DNA of 64,000 nucleotides from Xestospongia muta (GCA_963693285.1 OY848918.1:9929162-9993161); one strand, 5' to 3'; positions 22,208 to 36,255 are shown, counted from the stretch's first letter. The notes: generated by a model not told the origin, from the sequence alone. Numbers and translations are program-made.

Positions 22208-22740
22208 AGAAGGTCTACTCCAATATCAACTATGGCTGTCCTTTCTCAAACTCTCAATACACAAAGACTATATCAATAACAATGGTATATCAATAACTAG
22301 AACAATTCTAATATAAACTATGACTGATAAACAAATCCTCTTGATCTACTAGTAGCCATTGATTAATACTACTTTATACTACATACTGTAACCAGTCTGG
22401 TCAATCTGGTTTAGAGAAATCACAAAAGAGGGATGATGTACTAATTGTTGGGATCAATAAATAGACAGATAAATGAATACATGGATGAATAGATGGATAA
22501 ATGAACTAATTGTTGGGATCAATAAATAGACAGATAAATGAATACATGGATGAATAGATGGATAAATGAATGGATGGATAAATAGAATGGATGAATAGAT
22601 GGATAAATGGATGAACGGATAAAATAAAATGGTTAAATGGATGGATGGATAAATAGAATGATGGGTACATGGATAAATGGATGGATGGATAAAAAGAATA
22701 ATGGATACATGGTTGAATGGATGGACGTCCAGTCCATATT
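22208..22740. repeat. Unit intron remnant with GGATAAAT repeat (U2)
   Basis: Sequence matching 15697-15950 runs to about 22440, then jumps into the GGATGAAT/GGATAAAT repeat. A 60-bp stretch beginning CTAATTGTTGGGATCAATAA is duplicated in tandem. CFAP91 exon c is deleted here. Confidence 0.65.
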
Positions 22741-22748
22741 GTATCTAC

Positions 22749-23097
22749 GTTCTCTTATCAATCTGTGATATGTCATTCAGTGATAGCAAAGTAGCTTCCC
22801 AAGATTGTTAGCTTGAGCTCTCTCTATCATTTCTACCCAGCAGGTAAGCCATGCCCTACAAGTATGACACTTAGAACTAGTTACAAACTCACTAACTAGT
22901 ACTTACCATAACACATTGTTGCTAATGTAAGTAGTTCAGGCTGTGAACCAGGTCGAACTACATATTGTGGTGAGTAAGGATCTGTCTGTGTCTCACTGTC
23001 TCTATAATCTGTTTGTACATGGACAGTTCTAGTCAATGGAGCAGCTAGAGACAGTTCAGTAGATTGTTTATCCATCAGAATTTTAGACTATATGGGG
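22749..23097 (-). pseudogene. CFAP91: CFAP91 exons a-b (U2)
   Basis: Exon a 23097-22917 and exon b 22855-22749 are present; exon c is deleted. Exon b has a 10-bp deletion near its start and the 1-bp deletion shared by all units except U1. The exon b sequence is nearly identical to U4 (40541-40647), which suggests a recent copy event. Confidence 0.78.
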
Positions 23098-23129
23098 GAG
23101 GGTGAAGTAATGAGGATATTGATGATGGA

Positions 23130-23520
23130 CTCACATTTGTGGCGCCAAAATATTTGATGGAAGCATTTGAGGAAGATCATCATAGGAACCTAAACATGCT
23201 CAAAGATCTACAAAAAGACATGGAGGACCACAAGAGTTCTCCAAGGATTTTCCGATAACTGGAACAGGATTGTTTCAAGTTCACCTGACTGGAGAAGGGA
23301 TGAGAGAACAAGGTATCAGAATACACCATGTGTTTGCTTCTCCAGTGTTACGATGTATACAGACAGGTAATGCCATCTTGCAAGGAATGGGTGACTTCAA
23401 TACTAAAATTAAAGTAGAACATGGCTTCTTTGAATGGTTAGCTTGGTGCTGAGGGGAGGTACCTATGTTTATGCTTTCCAAAGATATAGTAAAGTTTTGT
23501 CTCCAAGTTGATCCAAATTA
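23130..23520 (+). pseudogene. UBASH3: UBASH3-like phosphatase fragment (U2/U3 junction)
   Basis: Reads HHRNLNM, then HHVFASPVLRCIQTGNAILQ and VEHGFFEWLAWC, with TGA at 23450-23452 where U1 and U2 have CGA. The second part (VPMFML...) remains as unread sequence. Likely dead. Confidence 0.68.
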
Positions 23521-23843
23521 AGTTGTTTGCAATAGAACTTTGTAATAATCTATTCTCAAATGCTGTGAACGTTAATTAGAGGAGTTTTACTTGTTTAAAA
23601 TTAATTACAATAATATGCTGTGTGTATTATCATCTTTATTTTGTTCTAAATAGTAGCTTGTTTATTGTAATTATTATTGATTTTTGTTTTAATGTTCTTT
23701 TAAGTCTCTTTTTTTTCTCTTATGATCACTGTTATATTTTTTCAGGGATAATAATTATTGTTATACTACAATATAAGGCTATTATAAGTACCTGTACTAT
23801 GCAGAGTAATACACTCTAGTATCATAATATGTTAATACAACAT
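23521..23843. repeat. R330 repeat (U3)
   Basis: Same segment as 81-404, with TGTGTATTAT in place of TCCATATTAT. Confidence 0.6.
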
Positions 23844-23845
23844 TT

Positions 23846-24142
23846 CTAGTGATCTTGTTGGTTGGTGGTTTCACTGCTTTGCCCCTCTTCACTAATAGTA
23901 GGAGTAGTAACTGTTTCCTTAGCTAGTCCTTCTTCTCCTAGTTGTTTATGGATAATACGATGAGCTGCTAATAAATGTTTCCTCTAACTGTGTTTGACTA
24001 GAGACATGACCAATGGAGTCCAGATATTTTTATCTATTGGTTACTTACCTTTCTCTCTGATAGTCTATTTCTCTACCTCAGGTAGCAAGAAGTAGTAAAC
24101 CATTTTTCAGCCACCATTTCTTGACTTTGGAGTTTATCTCGA
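23846..24142 (-). pseudogene. CFAP91: CFAP91 exons m-n (U3)
   Basis: Exon n 23997-23846 and exon m 24142-24049; m has a 2-base insertion (CCATTTTTCAG) that shifts frame. Exons l to e are deleted: sequence jumps at about 24206 straight to the intron before exon e. U8 has exactly the same junction at 63170. Confidence 0.78.
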
Positions 24143-24383
24143 CTGCAAGTATAACATTATATTATATATCATCTATTCTCAGTACAGTAATGTAAATAAC
24201 TTACGTTTATTAAGTCTCTCAGACCACACAACACAAGGAGCAACCAAACTTAACCTAGTGTCTGGTTAATGCAAGAGATAAAGTTTTGTAATCAAAGCTA
24301 AAACTAACATATAATATATACATACATATATATATGTGTGAGTGTGTGTGTCTGTGTTTACGTATGTATATAACAGAATATAC

Positions 24384-24716
24384 CTCAAATCAGTCATTTC
24401 AAGATCCAATAGTCCTATATAATATAATACTATCATATATATATAGTGTGTGTACAATGTACCATTGAATGCTGTGTTATATTGGCTCTTTATTACATAA
24501 TACTATCATATATATAGTGTGTGTATAATGTACCATTGAGTGTTGTGTTATATTGGCTCTTTATTGCATAATGCTCTGAGTTAGCATCCAAGTAGATACC
24601 AATACGTGTCATAGGAACATAGACTTGAGAATCAAAGTTAGTATACTCATTGATAATGTTTCTTCTCTCTTGTTTTCCTTCAACATGGTGTCTCTGTTCT
24701 ATTAGTTTACATATGG
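24384..24716 (-). pseudogene. CFAP91: CFAP91 exons d and d2 (U3)
   Basis: Exon d 24716-24534 reads LIEQRHHVEGKQERRN, ends with EQ.AIKSQYNTTLN and uses a GTACAT donor. Exon d2 24414-24384 reads LLDLEMTDL and has an 18-bp in-frame deletion relative to U5 (LLDLEAALPHKVTDL). Minisatellite copies lie between them. Confidence 0.72.
24423..24530. repeat. 83-bp minisatellite (U3)
   Basis: Under two copies of the exon-end minisatellite, between exons d2 and d. Confidence 0.65.
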
Positions 24717-25008
24717 CTGTAGTGAAGTTGAGATAGTGTAAAATGTGATCATTGTGATAGAGACTGTTGTGATAGTGTGATTGTTGTCAGAGTGTCACTA
24801 CCTTTTATATGTTCACTCCTAACTCGTCTAATTTGTCGCTCTTTCTCTTTGTTTCTAAGACTCTAAAATATTGTACATAATTATCAGTATGTTAATCAGT
24901 TTATTGGTATCAAAATTTTTATTAATATCAAAAATTTTTTTCACAAAATCAAAGGTGTATCAAAATTAATGTATGCAATGTTATTGATCACAACATGAGA
25001 CTTTTCCT

Positions 25009-26252
25009 TTATTTCACATAGATCTCATAATGGGCTACAGCACAATCTTCATCAGATGTACCTTCATTAAGACAAATCCTCATCTTTATGTAGTCAGTAG
25101 TGGAGCAATTGAGTTTCTTCTAAAACCAAGGTATACCAGTACGTTGACAACAGGCAGTTTCTATACTACCACATTGATGACCATCCCACAGAGGATCATT
25201 GGGATAGAATTTACCTAAAACAGGATAATTTGGACTTCCAGACTCACAATAATAGTCATTATTAACAAATGATGGTGGAGTTCTAGGATCTGTACTACTA
25301 CATGGACAATAACTAAAATAATAGTTATCAGTTGAGCCACAAATAAAAGTCCAAATATGCCTACGAGGATTACCATGAGTTAAACTAATACCATCACTGT
25401 AATAAGAGTTAATACTGCTGGTAGTGTGTATTGCTCCATCTGGCCACCCAACTTGATATCCAATAACTCTACCACACACTTGAGAGTACTCAATGTTACC
25501 TGATGGAAACATCACTCCTACACAGCTACCTCCGCTACTAACTGGTCGGCCACATGCTCGAATACCACTTTCATTATACAATCTAAATTCATCAGGACAA
25601 TTCTCACTGCTATCTGCCATATTAAGATAAGCTACCCTCATCCAACCTCCTGTGAAATTACACAATTCCTCCATATAACAGTACACTTGATGAGCATTGC
25701 TGAAATTATCAGCTATAATATAATAGTCTGAAGGACAGTCTGGACATCTCCATTTGACCTCCTCACACGAACGAGGAAGTAACAATGATGGAGGAGGACA
25801 TTTCTCTGTAGTAGTGTTCTCATGAATATCTTGAAGAGTATTGATATCTTTTTTAATGTCATCAATGTTATCTTCTAATCTATTCATAATCCTATTGAGA
25901 TTACTAACAACCTCAAGTATCTTTATAATGCCTTCATTGTACAATCTTGTATCTAACCTGATATATTAGCAACAATAGTCTCAGTGAGTTCTTTGATCAT
26001 TTTATTACATTTAGTTGGTGAGTTAGATAGTAGTTGTTGTGATACAACAAGTTGTATGGGACTAGTTGGATTACTACCATCTTCACAAGGTGGACAGCTA
26101 CTGCGAGAAGATTTAGTAAGGAGTTGATTAATAGCAGCAGTCAGGTTAGCTATGGCATCATCTATACTACTATCACCATCAGAATGACTTAATGGATTAG
26201 ACATACCAGTAATAGCTAGTATGACTACCAGTAAAGATAGAAGGGAAGTCAT
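25009..26252 (-). pseudogene. Fibrinogen-like gene A3, broken
   Basis: Same layout as A1: signal peptide from ATG 26252, coiled coil, then GGWMRVAYLNMADSSENCPD. Two lesions: a 1-bp deletion near 25950 in the coiled-coil part, and TAG at 25120-25122 just after IPWF, cutting the last ~40 residues that remain readable downstream. TATA box and stop/poly(A) overlap are kept. Confidence 0.78.
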
Positions 26253-26299
26253 TGTTACTCATGTACTGTTCTACACTTGTTGTGCTGTAGACTGTCTAC

Positions 26300-26307
26300 C
26301 TTATATA
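26300..26307 (-). promoter_or_regulatory. TATA box of gene A3
   Basis: TATATAAG, 48 bp before the A3 ATG. A second copy with the first codons of the gene lies in the upstream repeat at 26833-26840. Confidence 0.5.
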
Positions 26308-26348
26308 TACTCACTGAGATAGCGAGATAACTAAGTCATCTAAAATTG

Positions 26349-28110
26349 AATAACACCTGGAGGGATTGACTTTTCAGAGAAAGTAACCTCCTTCAAGTGA
26401 TAAAGGATACCACAAGGACTACCTAATGTCAACCATGACTGTCTTTTCTCAGTATCAAAAGATAATGTTCACCTCAAGGACTACCCTAATAGATGCTATG
26501 TTAAAATAAATCAGTCCTCTTGATTACAGCTGTAGATTACGACAGTCCTCAGTGGTAATAAACAACACCTGTACTAACAGTTAGAGGAATACCACAGTAA
26601 AGATCTCCTCCCATTATCACTCAAGTTATAAGCACTACTTTATGATATATTATGTAACACTGGAATTTTCTTTACTAGTTTAAGCCCACAATCATCTAAT
26701 GAAAAGTCTATATAACCTATAATTAAGCTATCACTCATAGCAATAGTTGTCTAAAGATAGACTACCAAGATAGAAGGGAAGTCATTGTAATTCATGTACT
26801 GTTCTACTCTTGTTATGTGGTAGACTGTCTATCTTATATATACTCACTGAGATAGTGAGATAACTAAGTCGTCTAAAATTGAATAACACCTGGTGGGATT
26901 GACTTTTCAGAGAAGTAACCTCCTTTAAAATATAAAGGAGACCACAAAGACTACCTAATGTCAACCACGACTGTCCTTCCTAAGCATCAAAAAGATAATG
27001 TCCACTACCAAAAGCTGTGGTAAAATATATTAGTCGTCTTGATGACAGTTATAGATCACAACAGTCCTCAGTGGTAATAAACAACACCTGTACTAACAGT
27101 TAGAGGAATATCACAGTAAAGAGTGTCCTCCCATTACTACTCAAGTTATAAAAACTACTTTATGATATATTATGTAACACTGGAATCTTCTTAAATAGTT
27201 TAAGTCCACAATCATTTAATGAAAAGTCTATATAACCTATATTTAAGCTTAGTCATGCTGATAGTTGTCTTGACATAGTTGTATATGTTTTCCTTATAAT
27301 TTGAGATGCACTGTTTGAAAAAATAAGATCTTTCTTAATATCAACTGTATATACATGCCCCCACTAAAATAATAAGATAACCAAGGCATCAAAAATTGAA
27401 TAACACTTGGAGGGATTGACTTTCCAGAGAAAGTAACCTCCTTCAAATGATAAAGGATACCACAAGAACTACCTAATGTCAATCATGACTGTCTTTCCTC
27501 ACATCAAAAAGATAATGTTCACCTCAAAGACTACCCTAATAAAAGTTGTGGTAAAATACATCAGTCCTCTTGATGACAGTTGTAGATCACAACAGTCCTC
27601 AGTAGTAATAAACAGTACCTGTACTGACAGTTAGAGAAATATCACAGTAAAGTGTCTCCTCCCATTACCACTCAAGTTATAAACACTACTTTATGATATA
27701 TTATGTAACAATGGAATCTTCTTCACTAGTTTAATTCCACAATCATTTAATGAAAAGTCTATATAACCTATAATTATACTATCAGTCATAGAAATGATTG
27801 TCTAGAGATAGTTGTATGTGTTTACTTATAATTTGATATGTACTGTTTGAAAAAATATGATATTTCATAATATGAACTGTATATACATGCCCCCACTAAA
27901 AAAATGAGATAACCAAGGCAGCAAAAAATGAATAACACCTGCAGGGGTTGACATTATATTAGAGGAAGTTACCCCCTTTCTCATAATAAATGATACCACA
28001 AGGATTACCTAATATTAACTATGACTCTCCTTTCTTAACATCAAAAAATTACTTCTATTTCAAGGACTATTCTAATATTAACTCTTTAGTTGTGTATTTA
28101 CAACAAGTAT
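26349..28110. repeat. Tandem 0.53-kb repeats upstream of A3
   Basis: The anchor AATAACACCTGGAGGGATTG recurs at 26349, 26882, 27399 and 27930 (spacings 533, 517 and 531 bp). The second copy reaches back to a TATA box (26833-26840) and a start codon with MTSLLS (about 26790-26764), so the promoter and gene start were duplicated with it. No intact gene. Confidence 0.8.
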
Positions 28111-28162
28111 TAGGGGTTAGCTGCTGTTTGGTCAATTACTAGATGTACCATCAAGTTATTAT

Positions 28163-28384
28163 CTAAAAACTAATTCTAATACAGTAATAAAAATTGGTAT
28201 TTTGAGAGTTGACATTCTGGGAAGTAACCATATCAGGAATACTAGCTATTAAACATTGTCGAGTTAACACCAGCTGCAGATCAGTCAGACTATCACAAGA
28301 GTCTGATCTACAAGATACTGGACAGCTATGAGAAGATTGAGTAAGGAGTTGATTAATCCAGTGAAGAACTTGCTTTTTAACCAT
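28163..28384 (-). pseudogene. Fibrinogen-like gene N-terminal remnant
   Basis: The minus strand reads INQLLTQSSHS and LQLVLTRQCLIAS, resembling INQLLTRSSHSSC and IQLVVSQQLLSNS of gene A. Flanks are unit spacer. A diverged relic of an older A gene. Confidence 0.5.
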
Positions 28385-29249
28385 ATAAAAATATGCTTCA
28401 CCTCAATGACTACCCTAACATTAACCAGGACTCCCCTTCTTAGGATTTGTTTGGTAAAACCATGAAACAGACCTCCTCCCTTTGCCTCTTCAAAGGTTGA
28501 AGAATTTCTAACATTAACTATCATTTATTATCTTAGCCTTTCTAAGACAAGAGAATTACCCTGATTATCAACCATGACTCTTCTTAGCCTTCAAAAGACA
28601 AGTGTTACGTCAAGGTCTTGGGACTACCTAATATTAAATGCTGACAAAGATATAACAGATACCCTAAGGGTTACTCTGATTCATTCTTCAAAAGACAAAT
28701 GTTACCTCAGTCTTCAATTCAAACCTTAAGGGAATTATCCAATACAAAACTAGACCAGTAGTCTTGACAACAGCTGTATTTCACAAAACTAGTGATAAAT
28801 AACACCTGTAACAACAGTTAGAGGACTACCTAAAACATTTTTTGTTCACCTCTTAAAAGATATCCATCTACTTCAGTGTCAATTACAGACCTCTTTTCTC
28901 GTAAACTAATACTACATCAATGTTATCTTACACATGTATTACAGACAGAAACACTTTATAATATTGACCTCCATAGAGAAGGGGACTTTAGCTATACAAA
29001 CAACAGAAACAAACAATTAATGTTAATATCAAGTCAAAGATTACTAGTCATATAAAATTCAAAGAAAATTAGTAATAGTCTAGTTCATAAATGAGATTCA
29101 TGTTGCCATGAGACACATGATTTAATACCTTGTTTTTAGATATAATGATGTGTATATGGTATATATAGTCCATGTCAGTGTACTGAATAAACTTTACTGA
29201 CTGATGAAATTCACTATACACACATTGCACAGTAAACATGGTATACACA
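28385..29249. other. Spacer with dispersed motifs (U3)
   Basis: No gene. Contains several degenerate copies of the AAGGACTACC..AATATTAACYATGACTCTCCTTTCT motif family. Confidence 0.4.
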
Positions 29250-29853
29250 GTAAACATGATATATGCAATATTATATTGTATTTACTACTTACAGTATACA
29301 TAGTATATATGGTATAAACACATACTGTGTATAACATAATTATATAGTATGTATACTATGTTATACATAGTATATACAGTATACTATGTACAGTATAATG
29401 TTATACATAGTATACACATTATACACTGTATACACAGTATACATTATATACATAGTATACACACTATACTATATTAAAATATCTGGCCATTTTACATCTT
29501 TCTAAAACCACAAAGATCACAATCAGATGTTTATTTCCCAATGAAGAAGCCTTTATTCTTGACTGATAAGAACTATACCAAAATCAACAATAGTTCTCCT
29601 TCTCAATAGTGGAAAGATAAGCAATACCACAAGGAGTACTCTAATATCAACCATAACTGTCCTTTCTCACCATATGAATAGGAAATGACTCTACTAATAT
29701 CAAATAAGAACTCAATGAATACTCAGATATCAACCTTAACTGTCCTTTCTTAATCCAATATCAATCATGTATACTATATACACAGTGTACATGTCATACA
29801 TGTTATACATAGTATACACTATACACTATATACACAGTATATACATATATACA

Positions 29854-29913
<60 letters not shown>

Positions 29914-29935
29914 CATATAATGTATAACATGTTCC
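29250..29935. repeat. TATACA minisatellite and (TA)n (U3)
   Basis: TATACA-type copies at about 29250-29475 and 29767-29850, then (TA)n to about 29910. The + ORF here (runs of YI and IY) is a translation of the microsatellite. Confidence 0.8.
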
Positions 29936-30782
29936 TAACTAAGCCAGATAAGCAATACCACGAGGAGTACTCTAATATCAATCATAACTGTTGTTTCTCA
30001 CCACATAAATAAAAAATGACTCTACTAATATCAAACAAGAACTCAATGAATACTCAGATATCATCCTTAACTGTCCTTTCTCAACCCAATATCAATCATA
30101 CATTGACTCAGGTCACAGCAGACCTACTTACTCTCATTAATAAACAGTGTCTTAGTACTGAGTGAAATCTATCCCAATACACATTATGTAAACATGATGC
30201 AATTGTATTAAGTACTACAATATTACAATGACATATCAATGTATTACTTTTATACACTTCATAGATGTCATGATAAATCATCCAACCAGAACTATATAAC
30301 TCTACTATAATATATTCTTTCAGTATGATGAAAGCATTTGAACTGCTATAGCTGAACATTATTGGTCTTATATTGCTAGTCTTAATATACTGATTCTTTG
30401 TTCGATAGCTATAATATTATTAGTCTTATATAGTTCTGTGGCATTCTTATAATCAGCAGTGATAGCAGGTATATATTAGAAAGCTAACTAAGTCACTTTT
30501 GATACATCAGTCAACACTATAATCAAGTATTAGCAAGGGATGTCTGAATAATTTCAGAATGTGAAAGTTTATGTCAAATTACATATAATAATCATTTCAA
30601 ATAAAACCAAAAGAAACAATTTATTAATCATCATCTACAAGAACCCATAATAAACCTAGTAGTTATGTTGTCCACACCTACTAATATAACTGACATATTA
30701 ACAAGACCTCATTAGAAGTAAAATCTAAATCAAGTTAATAGAAATGTCCATTCCTTCACAACCACACAACCTCAAAACACAA
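29936..30782. other. Unit spacer (U3)
   Basis: No gene; carries GTCCTTTCTCA motifs, then matches 14521-15005. Confidence 0.4.
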
Positions 30783-31140
30783 TCATCCATCAGGACATTT
30801 CTCACTGCTATCTGTCATGTTAAGATAAGCCACCCTCATCCAACCTCCTGTGGAAGTACACAATGTTTCCATGTGGCAGTATGCCTGACGAACATGGCCA
30901 TGACTATCAACTAACATGTAATAGTCTGAAGGACAGCCTGAACATTTCTTCCTAATCTCCTCACATGAGTGAAGTAATCGAGAAGGTTTATACTCATTGT
31001 TGCAGTGGGACATAATAGAGTTAAGATAGTCAATTCTCAAATGATTGAATCAAAGTGATAAGTAGAAAGACATGTGCCAACTGTGCTAGCAGAGATGCTA
31101 ACAATAACAACCAGTAGAGTTATACAATAAAGATAACCAT
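30783..31140 (-). pseudogene. B-type fibrinogen-like gene, broken (B3)
   Basis: Start codon at 31140 is followed by a frameshift and TAA in the signal peptide. Further on the frame gives SCEEIRKKCSGCPSDYYML and GGWMRVAYLNMTDSSEKCPD and stops at the same position as B1. The hairpin insertion at 31158 lies just upstream, between start codon and TATA region. Confidence 0.65.
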
Positions 31141-31157
31141 TTTTAATGTTGTTGAAA

Positions 31158-31246
31158 AGTCTTAAGCGAAGGGGTAATAGATGTGAAAGGACATTTCAAA
31201 CTTTATATTTGTCTGAAAAATATAAAGTCTGAAATGTCCTTTCACA
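31158..31246. mobile_element. Hairpin insertion (MITE-like)
   Basis: Absent from U1 and U7 at the same site. Arms 31182-31209 and 31219-31246 are 28-bp inverted repeats with one mismatch and a 9-base loop. Flanks show an imperfect duplication (TTTTAATGTTGT / TTTGAATGTTGT), consistent with insertion. It contains ATGTCCTTTCACA, close to the dispersed GTCCTTTCTCA motif. Confidence 0.6.
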
Positions 31247-31250
31247 TTTT

Positions 31251-32461
31251 GAATGTTGTCTTGAATTGTGAATGATTAAAATTTATTATCTTTTTATATC
31301 TTTCTAAAACCACAGAAATCATCTCTAAAGTCAATATTTATTATTACACAGAAATAGATTTTTTCAATGAAGAAGACTTTAACCATTGTTATCTTAAGGA
31401 CTACCCATCTTTGTCCTTTCTCAACTTTAAACAAGCAAGTCCAAAGGCAAGAACTACCCCAATGATAACCTCACCAAAAAGGACACATCAATGACTACAC
31501 ATAGATAAGATAACCCTTTAAGAAAGGACACTTTAAGAAGTACTTGTAGTCATATCTATTGAACTCTTGAAAGGAGAAGGTCTACTACAATATCAACTAT
31601 GGCTGTCCTTTCTCAAACTCTCAATACACAAAGACTATATCAATAACAATGGTATATCAATAACTAGAACAATTCTAATATAAACTATGACTGATAAACA
31701 AATCCTCTTGATCTACTAGTAGCCATTGATTAATACTACTTTATACTACATACTGTAACCAGTCTGGTCAGTCTGGTTTAGAGAAATCACAAAAGAAGGA
31801 AGATGAACTAACACAAGAACTACAACTAATGATGGAACACTAATACCATCATAATACATGTTAAATACATGTTAGTAAGGATCACTTTGTGATGTAGTAA
31901 TTACTGTATCTTATATAATGTACAACCATAATTACTCAAGCACTATAAACGAAACACACATAGACACACTTGGAGTGTCTGGAATTAGAGTGTATAGATG
32001 AAATTGGAGAGTAAACAAACAAAACATGTACTTATAAGTATGTGAGAGAATATCAGTGGCTTGAGTTTAATTAGAAGTTGGTATAGACATACACAAAATT
32101 GAAGTGTGTTTCCCAATGCAGAAACAATTTCTTGACTGATAAACTATACTGCAATATCAATAGTAACTCTCCTTTGTTAACATTTGAGCAATACCACAAG
32201 GAGTATTCTAATATCAACTATATCTGTTCTTTCTTAATGCTTTGAAAGACAATGATTACTCCAATATCAACCAAGGTTCACCTCCTTAGCCATTGAAAAG
32301 ATAAGCAATACCTCAAGGAGTACTCTAATAACAACTGTGGCTGTTGATTATATGATAAATACCTCCCCCATAAAGGTTGTATAATGTTACAATGATATAC
32401 CAGTGTATTGCACTATGTACACATATACTATTTATGACATTAATATTACATTTTGACTTAC
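31251..32461. other. CFAP91 intron with dispersed motifs (U3)
   Basis: No gene. Matches 15380-16479 of U1, with an extra block at 31800-31900 also present at 39545-39650. Confidence 0.45.
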
Positions 32462-33234
32462 CACAAATGTTCCAGTCTCTTATCATTCAATACTTGATAG
32501 TGAGTCTCTCTCTGTTGAAGTGATTTCTCAAGTAATTCCATTCTCTCTAATTGTATAGCAGAGATCTCCTTCTCACGATAACTCCACTCTAGATATTCCT
32601 GTTCGTCCATCATATGTCTAAAATAATAAATAGATGTTAGATCCATACACAGAATGAATGGTTGGGTGAATGGATGGATGAATGGACAATTGGGATCAAT
32701 AAATAGACAGATAAATAAATACATGGATGAATAGATGGACAAATGGATGGATGAATAAATGGAATGGATGAATAGATGGATAAATGAATGAACAGATAAA
32801 ATAAAATGGTTAAATGGATGGATGGATAAAAAGTATGATGGATACATGGTTAAATGGATGGATTTCCAGTCTATATTGTATCTACCTTCTCTTATCAATC
32901 TATGATATGTCATCCAGTGATGGCAAAGTAGCTTCCCAAGCTTGTTAGCTTGAGTTCTCTCTATCATTTCTCACTGACCTAGACCAGCAGGTAAGCCACA
33001 CCCTACAAATATAACACTTAGAACCAGTTAGAAACTCACTATCTAGTACTCACCATAACACAGTATTGCTAATGTAAGCAGTTCAGACTGTGAACCAGGT
33101 TGAACTACATATTCTGGTGAGTAAGGACTGCCTGTGTCTCACTGTCTCTATAATCTGTTTGTACATGGACAGTTCTAGTCAATGGAGCAGCTAGAGACAG
33201 TTCAGTAGATTGTTTATCCATCAGAGGTTCTAGA
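32462..33234 (-). pseudogene. CFAP91: CFAP91 middle exons a-c (U3)
   Basis: Exon c 32617-32462 is intact here (MMDEQEYLEWSYREKEIS, LERMELLEKSLQQRETH). Exon b 33002-32886 has the shared 1-bp deletion, so the open frame seen there (NKLGKLLCHH) is out of register. Exon a 33234-33054 has a 1-bp deletion near 33128. The GGATGAAT repeat fills intron b-c (32660-32865). Confidence 0.8.
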
Positions 33235-33259
33235 CTATATGGGGGAGGGTGAAGTAATG

Positions 33260-33657
33260 AGGAGATTGATGATGGACTCACATTTGTGGCACTGGGACAA
33301 TTAATGGAAGATCATCATAGGAACCTAAACATACCCAAAGATCTACAAAAAAGACATGGAGGACCACAAGAGTTCTCCAAGGATTTTCTGATAACTGGAA
33401 CAGGATTGTTTCAAGTTCGCCTGACTGAAGAAGGGATGAGAGAACAAGGTATCAGAATACACCATATGTTTGCTTCTCCAGTGTTACGATGTATACAGAC
33501 AGGTAATTCCATCTTGCAAGGAATGGGTGACTTCAGTACTAAAATTAAAGTAGAACATGGCTTCTTTGAATGGTTAGCTTGGTGCTGAAGGGAGGTACCT
33601 ATGTTTATGCTTGCCAAAGATATAGTAAAGTTTGGTCTCCAAGTTGATCCAAATTAA
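33260..33657 (+). pseudogene. UBASH3: UBASH3-like phosphatase fragment (U3/U4 junction)
   Basis: The longest open copy of the first part: LNIPKDLQKRHGGPQEFSK, GLFQVRLTEEGMREQGIRIH, FASPVLRCIQTGNSILQGMG, FFEWLAWC, then TGA at 33586-33588. After the stop the remaining segment ends at TAA 33655-33657. The catalytic His of RHGE is not encoded, so no phosphatase activity is expected. Confidence 0.7.
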
Positions 33658-33978
33658 GTTGTTTACAATATAACTTTGTAATTATCTATTCTCAAATGTT
33701 GTGAACGTTAATTATAGGGGTTTTACTTGATTAAAATTAATTACAATAATATGCTGTCCATATTATCATCTTTATTTTGTTCTAAATAGTAGCTTGTTTA
33801 TTGTAATTATTATTGATTTTTGTTTTAATGTTCTAAGTCTCTTTTATTTCTCTCTTATGATCACCGTTATATTTTTTCAGGGATAAAAATTATTGTTATA
33901 CTACAATATAAGGCTATTATAAGTACCTGTACTATGCAGAGTAATACACTCTAGTATCATAATATGTTAATACAACAT
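33658..33978. repeat. R330 repeat (U4)
   Basis: Same segment as 81-404, with small deletions. Confidence 0.6.
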
Positions 33979-33980
33979 TT

Positions 33981-35903
<1,923 letters not shown>

Positions 35904-36039
35904 CTAGAAAGACAAAAAGGTACATTAATAGCTAACACATTGATACTGTATTAATAAATAGTCTCTTAGACTACACAACACAAGGAGTAACAAAACTCAG
36001 CCTAGTGTCAACTGGTTAATCTAAGAGACAAAACGTTTG

Positions 36040-36041
36040 TA

Positions 36042-36099
<58 letters not shown>
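36040..36099. repeat. (TA)n microsatellite
   Basis: About 60 bp of pure TA, in intron d2-e directly after the exon d2 donor. Confidence 0.95.
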
Positions 36100-36109
36100 C
36101 AGAATATAC

Positions 36110-36255
36110 CTCAAATCAGTCACTTTATGAGGCAGAGTAGCTTTAAGATCCAATAGTCCTATATTATAGTCAATATAATACTATCATATATATAGTGTGT
36201 GTACAATGTACCATTGAGTGCTGTGTGATATTGGTTCTTTATTGCATATTGCTTT
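36110..36255 (-). pseudogene. CFAP91: CFAP91 exon d2 and end of exon d (U4)
   Basis: Exon d2 36158-36110 reads LLDLKATLPHKVTDL. One minisatellite copy follows, then only the last ~40 bp of exon d; a deletion joins GAGCTAG to TGTGATAG at about 36258 and removes the conserved VEGK part. Confidence 0.7.

Noticed and set aside
29767..30012. 81-aa + ORF of YI/IY repeats
   Set aside because: Translation of (TA)n and TATACA repeats.
32458..32967. 169-aa minus ORF joining CFAP91 exons b and c with a FIHSIYSSIHLS stretch between
   Set aside because: The middle is translated GGATGAAT repeat, which is an intron; the exon b part is out of register because of a 1-bp deletion.
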